Shown in pieces: positions 49,856 to 60,606 of a stretch of 64,000 nucleotides of DNA (the stretch's first letter is position 1; each line of letters opens with the position of its first letter). Below the pieces are notes generated by a model. That model saw only the letters and a list, made by a program, of their open reading frames with translations. It did not search any database and was not told where the DNA came from. Location: assembly GCA_964036295.1 (NCBI GenBank), contig OZ038471.1, positions 6,012,001 to 6,076,000 on the forward strand, in the 5' to 3' direction. The stretch comes from Plumapathes pennacea (lineage: Eukaryota; Cnidaria; Anthozoa; Antipatharia; Myriopathidae). The position numbers and the translations under genes were made by a program.

Positions 49856-52800
49856 ATGGAGAAATCGTCGTCAAAAGCCAGCGACGTTTTATCGTTTTTG
49901 TCGATTATTTTGTGCGCTTTTGTGGTAGTGAGAGTGGAGGTACTCAATCACAGTTTGATGCGAACCGACAGTAGAGTTGGCGACATCGATCAACGACTGC
50001 AGACGCTGGAGAACGTTGGTAGAATTATCGAGAGAAGCAACATGGACGAGTTTCACTCAGCCGGTGAGTAGCAACCAAATACTGAACCTAATGGGACTTT
50101 TAGTAGCGGAACGCTAGCCAGTTTAGAGAACAATAAAATACAGCCCCGTTGCCGTACTGCACTGAACAACGCACGAACGGAATAGAGGATTAAATCTGAA
50201 AATATTGGAATAGATGCTTGTAGTGGAAATCTGCCTCGGTGCGTGGGACACCGGGAATGAAAGGATGTTGTATGAATAAAAGGTTGTTACGTTTGTGACC
50301 AAGTTTTGTTGGTAGCAGTTATATGTGCAATTGACCTTCACCGATCTTCAAAGCCTCCATTCGGCGATTGTAAATACAGTCACTAACAATAAAACCCCAG
50401 ATCTACAAAAAATCGTACTGCATTTCTGTGTATACAATGTTATTTCTTGTAAATCACAGCAAAGCAACACAAAAAAGTGCTCAGAGAGAATTTGAAGAGA
50501 GAGCGACGAGACGTCCAACAACCAAACAACCAGACGCTAACACTCAGAGATGTGCGACTTGAAATCAACAAATACGTTCCCACAGTAGCTGCATCTACTT
50601 TCTGTCACCCCCCGGGTAAAGTCTGCGTCAAAGGCCCCCCTGGACCCCCAGGAGAAAAAGGACGAAGCGGCAAGCGAGGGACAAAAGGCACGCGGGGAAG
50701 GAAAGGAACGCAAGGTATCATGGGTCCACCGGGAAAACACGGCAAGCAAGGCATGACGGGACCTCCAGGACTGAAAGGACATCAGGGAGTCAAGGGAGAC
50801 AAAGGAGATCCAGGGCCGCAAGGAATTCCGGGAATGAAAGGTGAACCAGGACAATCCATTTCTGTTCCCATGGTGATGGTGTCACCTGACTCAAAGACAG
50901 TGCTTCAGAATCAAACAGCTTTGTTCCAGTGCTCAACCCAGGGCAACCCGCCACCGGAAGTGACTTGGCACAAGGTGAATGGTTTAGTGATAAATACCGG
51001 AAGTAACGGCACTTTAGTGATCAGTAACGCTCAACACCAGGACTCAGGTCAGTACAGGTGCACTGGTAAAAGCATACTGGGACGAGTTCACAAGGACGTG
51101 CAGCTGGTCGTACAAGGTGAGAAAACGTCTAAAATGACATGCAAACCAGTTGTATCAAAATACTTGTCGCTGTGAGAGGTAGGTGGTGACGATAAAACAT
51201 AGAATGTATCAACGTAATGGTGAACACGCAAAAAAAGACGACATATTCTTTACGTAGCTGTTCTGAATACTCATATCAATCTTAATACATTATCCGTGTT
51301 TTTAAAAGTCGGTCAGTTTGCCCACTAGCATAGCCGGCGTAGATTCCTGAGTTTCCGAATCCGTAAACAATAGAGCTATAAGTTAGCCCTCTTAAAATGT
51401 ATGATTAGAATTCCACTGATGAGGATGCAATACTTTATAGTCTTGCTAAGTATTGCTTGATTAGTTACTTCTTTATGAACGCAGGAAACGAGAATACGCT
51501 TGATTAACGCTGCGACTCCAAATGTTGCAACATGGTACTTGCCCTTTATCTGTATGTTCTACTATTTTTTGCTGATATTTCAGTTCATCCTAAATTCACC
51601 AAAGTCCCCAACGGTGTAATTTATGTCAGAAGTACCGAGACAGCAACTTTAGAATGCAGTGCATTTGGTGTGCCTAAACCAATCATTGAGTGGACACGAC
51701 CTGGGTTGCCCCTTCCACCCAGACGAAGCAATCAACAGAATGGAACACTCACCATCAGTGGGTTGCAGATCAAGGACTCAGGGACGTATTTCTGCACAGC
51801 AACCAACAAATTTGGAATCATTCGAGCAATTACAGCTCTCAGTGTACGCCACGGTAGGATCCTAATGAAAAGTAATACAAAAAGACGATTGAGTAAAATT
51901 AGAGAGTGAAGATTGTCCGGAATAATGTGCTCTGCAAATATGCATATCGTCGTCTGACTGTGTGCGTGTCAGATCGTCTCAATATCCATTCCTGCTTTTT
52001 TTCTCCAAACTTTACAGAACTTTCTAAGTTATAAAGTCTACCAGGTATACCACGAAAACAAAATTCAAACTTACTCTTTTTCTCACTAAACTGTTACACG
52101 AGGAGTTTTTAGTTCTATAAGTAAAATACTAATCACAAGAAGTTGTTCTTAATGGATGCATCTCTCTCTGTCTCTCTGTCTCTGTCTCTGTCTCTGTCTC
52201 TCTCTTTTATTGATTTTTTTTTTCTCACTCCTTTCTATGTATATTATTTTGTTTTGAGAAGTTGACAAATCTTGTCAAGCAATTGCCAACAGAGGTCAAC
52301 AGACTGACGGGTCTTATAAACTCACCACTGACAGTGCAATGTTTCCAGTAAGTACCGTTCTTTTCTAACAAAAATTGACCCAATAAGAGTAGAAAATATA
52401 AATTGAATTGTTTGTTAAATCTAAGGTCTTTTGTGACATGACAAGCGACAACAAAGGTTGGACTCTTGTAGCGCAATTCTCCAATAACGACGCTAAAAAC
52501 TGGATGAAGGACAACGGTGAATATTGGTACGATAGACAATCTCCTGTCGGTCAAACTGCAAATCCAACCCACAATGCAGACATGATCTCTCCAGCGTTTT
52601 GGTCCGTAAAGGGAACAGAGTTCAAGATCACCCGCAGTGATGACTCCAGCCACACAGCTCTGCTGCAAACCACAAGCAACTGTCTGTCCGGACACACATT
52701 CCGCTCTAAACTCACAAGTTATGGCGACTTTAGAAATGGCAAGGTGTGGGCTAGTGACAAGTGTCTTGGTAGCTGTGACGTGCAATATGGCGGACAATAC

Positions 52801-53073
52801 AGCAGTACTGACGGATTTCAGCAGGCCCAGTGTGATGGCAACATTCAGTCCAGGAACAAGATCGGCTTCTGGTGCCACTGGAGCCATGACGGTGCAGTGA
52901 TGATGATTGGTGGAGGAGGGAGCAGCTGCAGTCGTGCTGATCACGGGATTGGAATCACAGAAACTAATAAAGCGTCTTTTGTTTGGACGGACGGTGTAGA
53001 GTACGACTTTGGTTTTAATGGACGATCCATTGCACCCAGTAGCTCCTATGCTCTCAACCTCTGGGTTCGTTAA
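49856..53073 (+). CDS. Ficolin-like gene copy 7 (class A), intact, 622 aa
   Basis: Exons: E1 49856-50063; E2 50460-51116; E3 51584-51853; E4 52262-52347; E5 52426-53073; 1869 nt, phases closed. The ATG at 49834, equivalent to the start used in copy 3, is followed by one extra A (AAAAAATGG) and leads out of frame. Translation should start at 49856, which shortens the cytoplasmic tail by seven residues. The remaining plan is as in copy 3: helix, coil, 25 Gly-X-Y triplets, Ig1 (FQCSTQGNPPP), Ig2, fibrinogen-like domain. Exons, introns and flanks are nearly identical to copy 3. The variable loop nevertheless differs: CHWSHDG against CDWSGDG. The last stretch is VWTDGVEYDFGFNGRSIA. The upstream out-of-frame ATG may lower translation. 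Confidence 0.87.
52160..52206. repeat. (TCTCTG)n microsatellite before E4 of copy 7
   Basis: Shorter version of the tract at 27059-27146 in the duplicate gene. Confidence 0.85.
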
Positions 53074-54190
53074 CTAGTTCGTTATCTTATTCTACTGCTG
53101 AGTTTTGTTGTACAAAATTATTCCTACCATTAACTTAGTGAAAAGTTGACATATAATAGAAGGATCACTATTGTTTTGGTTTGTACACCTATTTTGCTCG
53201 TCATATTTTTGCAGTGACGCTATAATGCTTATCGTGACTTTCTGGATGTACAAAGCATGAAACATATTTTAAAGTTGGATGTTGCACATGAGAGCACATG
53301 AGCCAGTAAGCCAACCTTAATTGACGCGACCTAATAGAACGCTCTAGTCATGGACTGCCAGATAAAGCCTGAATGTATAACCACCCAAATAAAAGCTTTT
53401 GATGAGTGCATTTTTGATAGCAGTATTCACGTCTGACTCCACGTCTCTATGCCTAATCAAGTTTAAATTTGATAGAGAAACGTGATAACACAAAACCAGA
53501 GCGCAGAACATTTTTGTCGTCCTGTATTCAGTCACGTTGAAATAGTAGAGCTACGCATATGTCCTGCTTACCTTTTTTTTGTGGTGGAAGCCGTTCTGGC
53601 AACTGGGTGACTGAATGTAGACACGTCTTGGTGACTTTTTAACCCCGCTACAAACTTGCATAAATAAGGCATGACTCACGTTATGGCTCCGTTTCGACCA
53701 AGGCACCTCTTTCCTTACGCTTTTCCTTTTTGGACCTGACAATAAAAAATAAACAATTAAACAACAAAAACAACAACAACAATAACAACAAACACGAAAC
53801 AGTCTCAGAGAAAACAGGGCAACATTCGGAGGGTGGCAGGAGTAGCGATCATCTTATGATTCACTGGCTCTGATTCATTATCTGAGATTACTTGTGATTT
53901 GGCTATGATTCACCAATATTTTGCCGTGCAAAACAACTGCACCTTACATTTATATCTTGGTGTAAGAGCACAGTAACGTTCAAAAAAAATCCTATTAGGG
54001 GGTTGGCTAATGAACAATTGGGCTCTTATTGTGTAGCTCGCCGAAGGAGCTAGACAAAGTGTCTAGTAAGACATGCATTTTATGCACTATCAGTGTTTTT
54101 TGGTTCATTTCCCTGCAATCAGGTCTGAAAACGCCATCAGTTACGTTTTTAAAAGTAAAATAGTTCCCCACAATAACAACTCCGCCCCCT
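53074..54190. other. Spacer between copies 7 and 8
   Basis: Homologous to 28.0-29.2 kb and 58.9-60.5 kb. Holds an AAC-rich run (53762-53792) and a minus-strand 56-nt micro-exon. No gene was recognised. Confidence 0.55.
53680..53735 (-). ncRNA. Antisense micro-exon, 56 nt, spacer type S3
   Basis: Acceptor TTTTTATTGTCAG, 56 nt, donor GTGAGTCATG on the minus strand, matching 28590-28645 and 59793-59848. Confidence 0.35.
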
Positions 54191-54259
54191 GAAATCCACA
54201 CCTGGCATATGGACAATAAGCAAGAATTTATGGCATCATTATCCTGTTGTGGTTTTAAC
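54191..54259 (+). promoter_or_regulatory. Putative 5' UTR, flank class 3 (copy 8)
   Basis: GAAATCCACACCTGGCATAT and ATTATCCTGTTGTGGTTTTA immediately before the ATG, shared only with the copy 9 remnant. The CRE-like TGACGTCA present there (60559-60566) is mutated here. Confidence 0.3.
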
Positions 54260-57200
54260 ATGGCGACAAAGGGCGATATGGACAACTCCTCATCAAAATC
54301 AAGCACACTTTTAACGTTTGTCTCGATTATTCTGTGCGCTTTTGTGGTAGTGCGAGTGGAGGTACTCAACCACAGTTTGATGCGAGCCAACAGTCGAGTT
54401 GACGGCTTCGATCAACGACTACAGACGCTCGAGAGAGCCGTCGAAGAAATCCAGGCGATGAAAATGGATGAGTTCCAGTCGAATGGTGGGTACAAACACG
54501 GTAGTTATCCTGTTAGATGTACAAATGGGCGGCTTATTCTTTCTGTAATTTCATTTCATGCTGCTTTGATAGGCATAAAAAGTATACATTTGATGTTGTA
54601 TGAAGAGCAGTTTTTACGCCTACGGCTGCCATACGTTTCTCTATTAACAAAATATCTAAAAACCCGAACTCTGTATGACTCACAATAAGAATTCTCAAAT
54701 TAGAATGCTCTCATTGATAGCTTTTATTTGAGTCTTCAAACCTTCAGCATTTCACACGTTTTCAAGTCTCAGTAAAATTCGCCTTTTAAAGTAAAAGGTT
54801 CTTAAGTCCTAACATAAGTTTGAATCACTTAAATGCTTATTTCAAGTAAAATGGAACTGTATCTAGAGCAATGCAATCTTTCGAAAGGGTAATTAAACCA
54901 GGTATGTTATTAAAAGTCGCCTGCAACTACCAAAAGGTCATTCGACTTCCTGTTTTTCGTTAACTATGGAAACTTTCCAACACACAAAACGCAGTACCCG
55001 CATGCTTGAGATTAGGCAAGTTTCATTTTACAGTTTGTGGTTAGCGCAGCTGACAGATGAATTGCGTGTTATTAATAGCCATTCTAGCTCACTAAACATT
55101 AAATACACAGCCTCAAACGGTTCCTTTACTACACAGAAACGCAGATATCTTGCACGTCTTTACACTCTCATGTAAAGGAGGAACGTTCCCTCACTGAATA
55201 ACAAACGGCTGCTTCCCGAATTTAATACTATATTCTAATTATAATGACTACCGAACGAGCAACAAAAATTAATTGTAATCAATGATTCAATGCTACAGTT
55301 CAAATACGAAGGTGAATTGTGTAGTTACGCTAATGTTAAGTTAAACTCTGTGAAAAACCCTGCTTTCCGTGTCCGTCACATAACGTAATCACATGGATAA
55401 TTGGCTCAATTTACAAAAGTGAGATGACATAACAACAACAACAAAAACTATTACATTTTTGAAAATCAGGACAAGACCCATGATATTTTCAAGGACAGCA
55501 AATATTCTTTGAATCCACGACTATCATAGACGGTTCTACTTTAATGTAGATAATAAATCGATGATAATGAAGATCAATACTTTGTCATTCATGTTTACTA
55601 ATGCTCAATTATTATTGATAACTGTCATCCGAATAACAATAATACCAGTTAAATTTCAGATTTAATTTTAATTTATTTTGCTTCGCCATACGGCCGGATC
55701 ACCACAACAGCTTACGCCAATTACTGTGGGCCCGTGGAGTACAGGCTCTGAGGGTGGTCACTGCCAGAGATTTGCTTACGTCCTCAGTGGTTCTTTTACG
55801 TCCCCTGTAATCAAGTATAGAAGTATAGGGAGACGGGACCGCCATTTTACGTAGTCATCTGAGCCACGTGAAGATCTTACCATTTGCAGATATTCCTTAT
55901 TAGATTACAACTAAGAAACATTGAATTACAATTGCGGTCCACAGAATACAAGAATAAACCTCTCCGTAGACAAACTCGAAACGCGGCTGGAGCAGCTTCA
56001 GCTTCACTAACCATCCAACAAGTCAGAGCTGAAATCACTAAACAAGTCAATAATGTTTGCAACCAAAGAAGTCAAAGCTGTAAAGCAGGTTCTCCAGGCC
56101 CACCAGGACCCAAAGGGGCGCTGGGATATCCAGGATACAAGGGAGAAAAAGGAAAACCAGGGAAACTGGGGCCTCAAGGACCAACAGGGAAACAAGGACA
56201 CCCTGGAACTCCAGGAACTAGAGGCAAACAAGGACCTGTTGGAATAAAGGGCGACACAGGAGAATCAGGTCCCGTGGGTCCTGTGGGGCCGAAAGGAGAC
56301 CAGGGAAACGTCGGTCAACCAGGTGTGATGGGACCGCCAGGAATGTCGGGAAGTAAAGGACAGCCAGGACCCCATGGGATGCCGGGATTAAAGGGAGATT
56401 CGTCCATTGCAATTGAAGTGCAGATATTCCCAAAAACCCTGTCAATAGAAGTAAACCGAACAGCAGAGTTCTACTGTTGGGTGAATGGGCTGATGACCTC
56501 GTTACTAACTTGGAAGAAGCTGGGTGGAGTTCTAACGCCAAACACAGCAGTCAGCAGAGGTCGTTTGACGATCAACCGAGTGCAACAGCGAGACTCGGGA
56601 TGGTTCATGTGTAAAGTGCAAACTCCATCCGGGATACTGCAGACTGTGGCCACACTTACCATATTAGGTAGGTTGACACGTGAGCTCATTCCAAGTTCAA
56701 ATATTAGATAGTACCCTACAGTCGCAACCATTCAGTAAAACTTTGTTCCATAATCCTCCTGTCAACAGTCGACTCCAGAGACCATAACGGTTAACCCATT
56801 GCTTCTACAGTTTTCTTTGTCGACTATACTTAGTATAAAGATAATTACGACTAATATAGAGCGGAGTCTCCAGTTACTTGCATTTATCTTGTTTTGTAAC
56901 CGCTCACGTTTTTCGACAGAATTGACTGGCCGACTTTCTTGCGGGATTTCTCCCCTGCACTATTCGGCACTGTCGCGTATATTGATTTTGTTTTGCAGAA
57001 CCTCCCCGTTTTTTGAGAGAACCCGTTTCTGATATATTTGTTGCCGGACCAAAAGTGAAACTTTGCTGCTCTGTCACGAGTTCTCCTACCCCAACTATAG
57101 AGTGGTCCGAGATTCATGGTAAACTTCCCGCCAAGCCACTGCGTGCACACGGCGGCTGTCTGACTGTCCTCAATTTTCAAGATTATGACCTTGGTCGTTA

Positions 57201-58677
57201 CAGGTGTACGGCTACAAACAGACTTGGAATTGTTCAGGCAACCATGATACTACATCAAGCAAGTACGTACTTCTTAAAGCAACGGCCAGCAGTTTGCCCA
57301 TTTCAGAAATGGTCTTTTCTGGTTATTGTGGATGCCTATATTTTTGCATTAAGACACATACATTTAGATCTTTTTTACGTTTCTATGACAGACGTCAGTT
57401 TTTAAACAATATGACCTTCTTGAAGTCTGTAAGAAGTTGTATAGCTTGGTTATGCATAGTAAATGTTCAGTTGGTTTCAACTGTCACAAAACACGACAAA
57501 TTTGCACCATTACCGACTCCACATGGCCGTCTGCGTGACTGATCAAACAAACCAATTTTACATCTATTCTTGTTGTCTTAATTTTCTGTTGTTGTTGTTG
57601 TTGTTTTACTTGTAATGATTGCAGCTGCATGCGCGAAACACCGACATGATAACAGACGAAACGGAGTTTATACAGTCTTGACAAAAGGCGTTAATAATTA
57701 TGATGTAAGTATAAGAGCTAATGGATCATCACACTGTAATCCTTGAACCATATTGTATCATCAGAACAAAAATGTAACTAAACAACATGGAGATCGATAT
57801 GGGCCCTTCACACAGAAGTCATAGTGTCCCGTCCCCAATCGTTGTTGGAAAGCAAAAAATTCCAACTTTTCAAAATATTATCCAAATTATTATTGATATG
57901 TTGGATGTCACTGTCGCCACGTAAGCGGGCTAAGCTACTAAATGATGCTTCGACTACCTCCATGCCTCTTGTAAGACAAATCAGATCTAACGCATTATTT
58001 AAAACAGAAATTTTTCTTCTCTAAATCAGGTGTACTGTGACATGACGAACGACATTAAAGGCTGGACTCTTGTAGCGCGTTTCTCCAATAACGACACTAA
58101 AAACTGGATGAAGGACAATGGTGAATATTGGTACGATCGACAATCTCCTGTCGGTCAAACTACAAATCCGACCCACAATGCAGATATGATCTCTCCAGCG
58201 TTTTGGTCCGTGAAGGGAACAGAGTTCAAGATCACCCGCAGTGATGACTCCAGCCACACAGCTCTGCTGCAAACCACAAGCAACTGTCTGTCCGGACACA
58301 CATTCCGCTCTAAACTCACAAGTTATGGCGACTTCAGAAATGGCAAGGTGTGGGCCAGTGACAAGTGTCTAGGCAGCTGTGACGTGCAATATGGCGGAAA
58401 ATACAGCAGCACTGACGGATTTCAAACGGCCCAGTGTGATGGCAACATTCAGTCCAGGAACAAGATCGGCTTCTGGTGCGACTACAGCAATGGTGACGGT
58501 GCAGTGATGATGATTGGTGGAGGAGGGAGCGGCTGCAATCGTGCTGATCACGGGATTGGAATAACAGAGACTAATGCGGCATCTTTTGCTTATAGTCTCG
58601 GGGCAGGCTATGATTTTGGCTATGATGGATTCAATGTACCGAGTAGTTCATACTCTCTCAATCTTTGGGTTCGTTAG
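54260..58677 (+). CDS. Ficolin-like gene copy 8 (class B), intact, 646 aa
   Basis: Exons: E1 54260-54485; E2 55945-56667; E3 56999-57262; E4 57625-57704; E5 58030-58677; 1941 nt, phases closed. E1 encodes [20 protein letters not shown], the helix and a coil ending [16 protein letters not shown]. Its donor is GTGGGT, weaker than GTGAGT elsewhere. E2 has nine extra bases in the linker (AAGAASAS), 35 Gly-X-Y triplets, and Ig1 ([16 protein letters not shown]). E3 is Ig2 ([25 protein letters not shown]). E5 begins [12 protein letters not shown]. This is the most diverged class B copy. Its last variable stretch, [18 protein letters not shown], nevertheless nearly equals that of class A copy 4. Predicted type II membrane lectin; ligand unknown. 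Confidence 0.85.
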
Positions 58678-58839
58678 TTCAGGTTCCTGAACTCTCTGAC
58701 TAATTCCTGAGTTATGTTATGGAAATTATCCGCATAAACTACAAAGGCTTTGCTTGCTGTCAACTGTGCCACTGACCAGATGTTCAGTTATCCATTCCGT
58801 TCTTAGGAAGCATATTTTGTTGAAAATGGCACGAATGGT

Positions 58840-58945
58840 CAATAGTCGAGAAGAGTATTATTTTGAATTAGGTCAGAAATGTACATTGCACCCAGTAGGT
58901 CCCACTTTCTTAACTTGAGTTTATAGTTCAGGTTTTTTTAAAGCC
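58840..58945 (+). pseudogene. Decayed E5-tail relic after copy 8
   Basis: AGAAGAGTATTATTTTGAAT then GCACCCAGTAGGTCCCACTTT and a degraded TTGAGTTTATAG resemble the end of E5 with many changes. The matching relic behind copy 1 (near 15320-15400) shows that this arrangement is old. Confidence 0.5.
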
Positions 58946-59028
58946 GTTTTGCTGAGAATTGTAAACAAATTATCATTTATAAGTTATAAAGAGACACGAT
59001 ATCGACTACTTGTGTGACTGGACCTGCA

Positions 59029-59167
59029 GTCGCGCTGATCACGGGATCACAGAGACTAATCAAGGATCTTTTGTTCTGACGAACGGTCAAGAGTACGACT
59101 TTGGTTTTGAAGGAAGCCGATCCACTACACTCAGCAGCTCGTACTCTCTCAACCTCTGGGTTCGTTA
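59029..59167 (+). pseudogene. Orphan fibrinogen-like C-terminal cassette after copy 8
   Basis: About 140 bp from CTGCAGTCGCGCTGATCACG to a TAA stop, encoding SRADHGITETNQGSFVLTNG, EYDFGFEGSRS and [11 protein letters not shown] in one frame. Two codons are missing after HGI. No other part of the gene accompanies it. Its variable stretch is unlike any full copy. Confidence 0.75.
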
Positions 59168-59792
59168 ACTCAGATTATCAGGACTATAAAAAGTTTGCAA
59201 TCTAATTGGCTGATCGCAAGGAAAATAGTCGTTAATTTGCATTATAGGAACCAATAATTTGTTCAGTTTTCTGTAGTTTCTGTAGCTTTTCTACAAGTTT
59301 ACATTTATCCGACAAGAGTTAGCCCGTTTATAATGTTTATTATGACTTCCTAAATATTTTAAAGTTGGCTGTTGCTTTCACCCATGAATGAATTACAGAG
59401 TCCATGAACCAGTTCACTGTCGATGAGACAAATTGGCCGGGACCCAGTAGAACGCTGTAGTCCTGGACTGCCAAATAAGGCTTAAATGCACAACTAACTA
59501 AATAGAAGCTTTTAATAACTGAATTCTAATAGCAGTGCTCACGTCTGAGTCCACGTCTTCATTTCTAATCAAGTTTAATTTTTGACAGAGAAGTGTGGTA
59601 ACACAAGACCAGAGTGCAGAACATCTTTCTTGTCTTGTATTCAGTCACGTTGAAATAGTAGAACTACGCAAATATCCGGCTTACCTTTTCTCTGTGGTGG
59701 AAGCCTTTGTGGCAACTGGGTGACTGAATGTAAAGACGTCTTGGTGACTCTTTAACCCCGCTACAAACTTGCATGAATAAGGCATGACTCAC

Positions 59793-59848
59793 GTTGTGGC
59801 TCCGTTTAGACCAAGGCGCCTCTTTCCTTACGCTGTTCCTATTTTGAC
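59793..59848 (-). ncRNA. Antisense micro-exon, 56 nt, spacer type S3
   Basis: Acceptor TTTTTATTGTCAG, 56 nt, donor GTGAGTCATG on the minus strand. Third copy of the element at 28590 and 53680. Confidence 0.35.
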
Positions 59849-60519
59849 CTGACAATAAAAAATAAACAATTAAACAACAACAACAACAACAACAAACACG
59901 AAACAGTCTCAGAGAAAGCAGGGCAAATCTCGGAGAGTGACAACTAAATTTTACTTAGCAGTAGCAATCATCTTTCCTGTTTGACTCATTGGCTAGTATC
60001 TGAGATTAGTTGTGGTTTGTTGTGGTTTGGCTATGATTCACTCAAATTTTTGCCGTGCAAAACAACTGCACCCTGCATTCATATCTTGATGTAAAAGGTT
60101 TAACATCCTAAAGTTTCAGAAATACACATCTGCTACAAAGTACAGTGCAAAGGGTACAGTTATACGCTTTTTTACAACTCCCTAAGCAACGTGCGAAAGG
60201 CGCACAGTAACGTGCAAAAAAAAAAAAACCTTAGTAACGTGTGCATTGCATATTGCTCAGGTAAAGCTAAAAAAATGAAAATAAATAAATAAATAAATGA
60301 TTAAAAAAACTAACGGTTACTAGCAGGTTGGCTAATAAACAACGTATTGGGCTCTAAGCGTGTAGCTCGCCGAATCCGCTCGACAAAGTGTCTAGAAAGA
60401 CGTGCATTTTATGCAGTGTCACTGTCTTTTGGTGCATTTTCCTTCGATCAACTCTAAGAATGCCGTCAACTACATTTTAAAAAGTAAAAAAGATCCCTAA
60501 AATAACAACCACGCCCCTT

Positions 60520-60606
60520 GAAATCCACACCTTGCTATGGAAAATGAGCCAGAGCTTATGACGTCATTATCCTGTTGTGGTTTTTAACATCGGGACAAAG
60601 GGCGAT
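60520..60606 (+). promoter_or_regulatory. Class 3 flank with CRE-like site before copy 9 remnant
   Basis: Contains GAAATCCACACC, a perfect TGACGTCA (60559-60566) and ATTATCCTGTTGTGG. The ATG used in copy 8 is ATC here (60589-60591). Confidence 0.3.

Larger units (their letters stand above)
58678..60520. other. Spacer between copy 8 and the copy 9 remnant
   Basis: Holds two C-terminal cassette relics, sequence homologous to the spacers after copies 3 and 7 (from about 59330), a 56-nt minus-strand micro-exon and an (AAC)n run (59874-59896). No intact gene. Confidence 0.55.

Noticed and set aside
53551..53742. Conserved minus-strand open frame (SVRKEVPWSKRSHN) in spacers after copies 7 and 8
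   Set aside because: Not accepted as a protein. It lies in duplicated spacer DNA, and a donor-like site interrupts it after 56 nt. Kept only as part of the antisense micro-exon observation.
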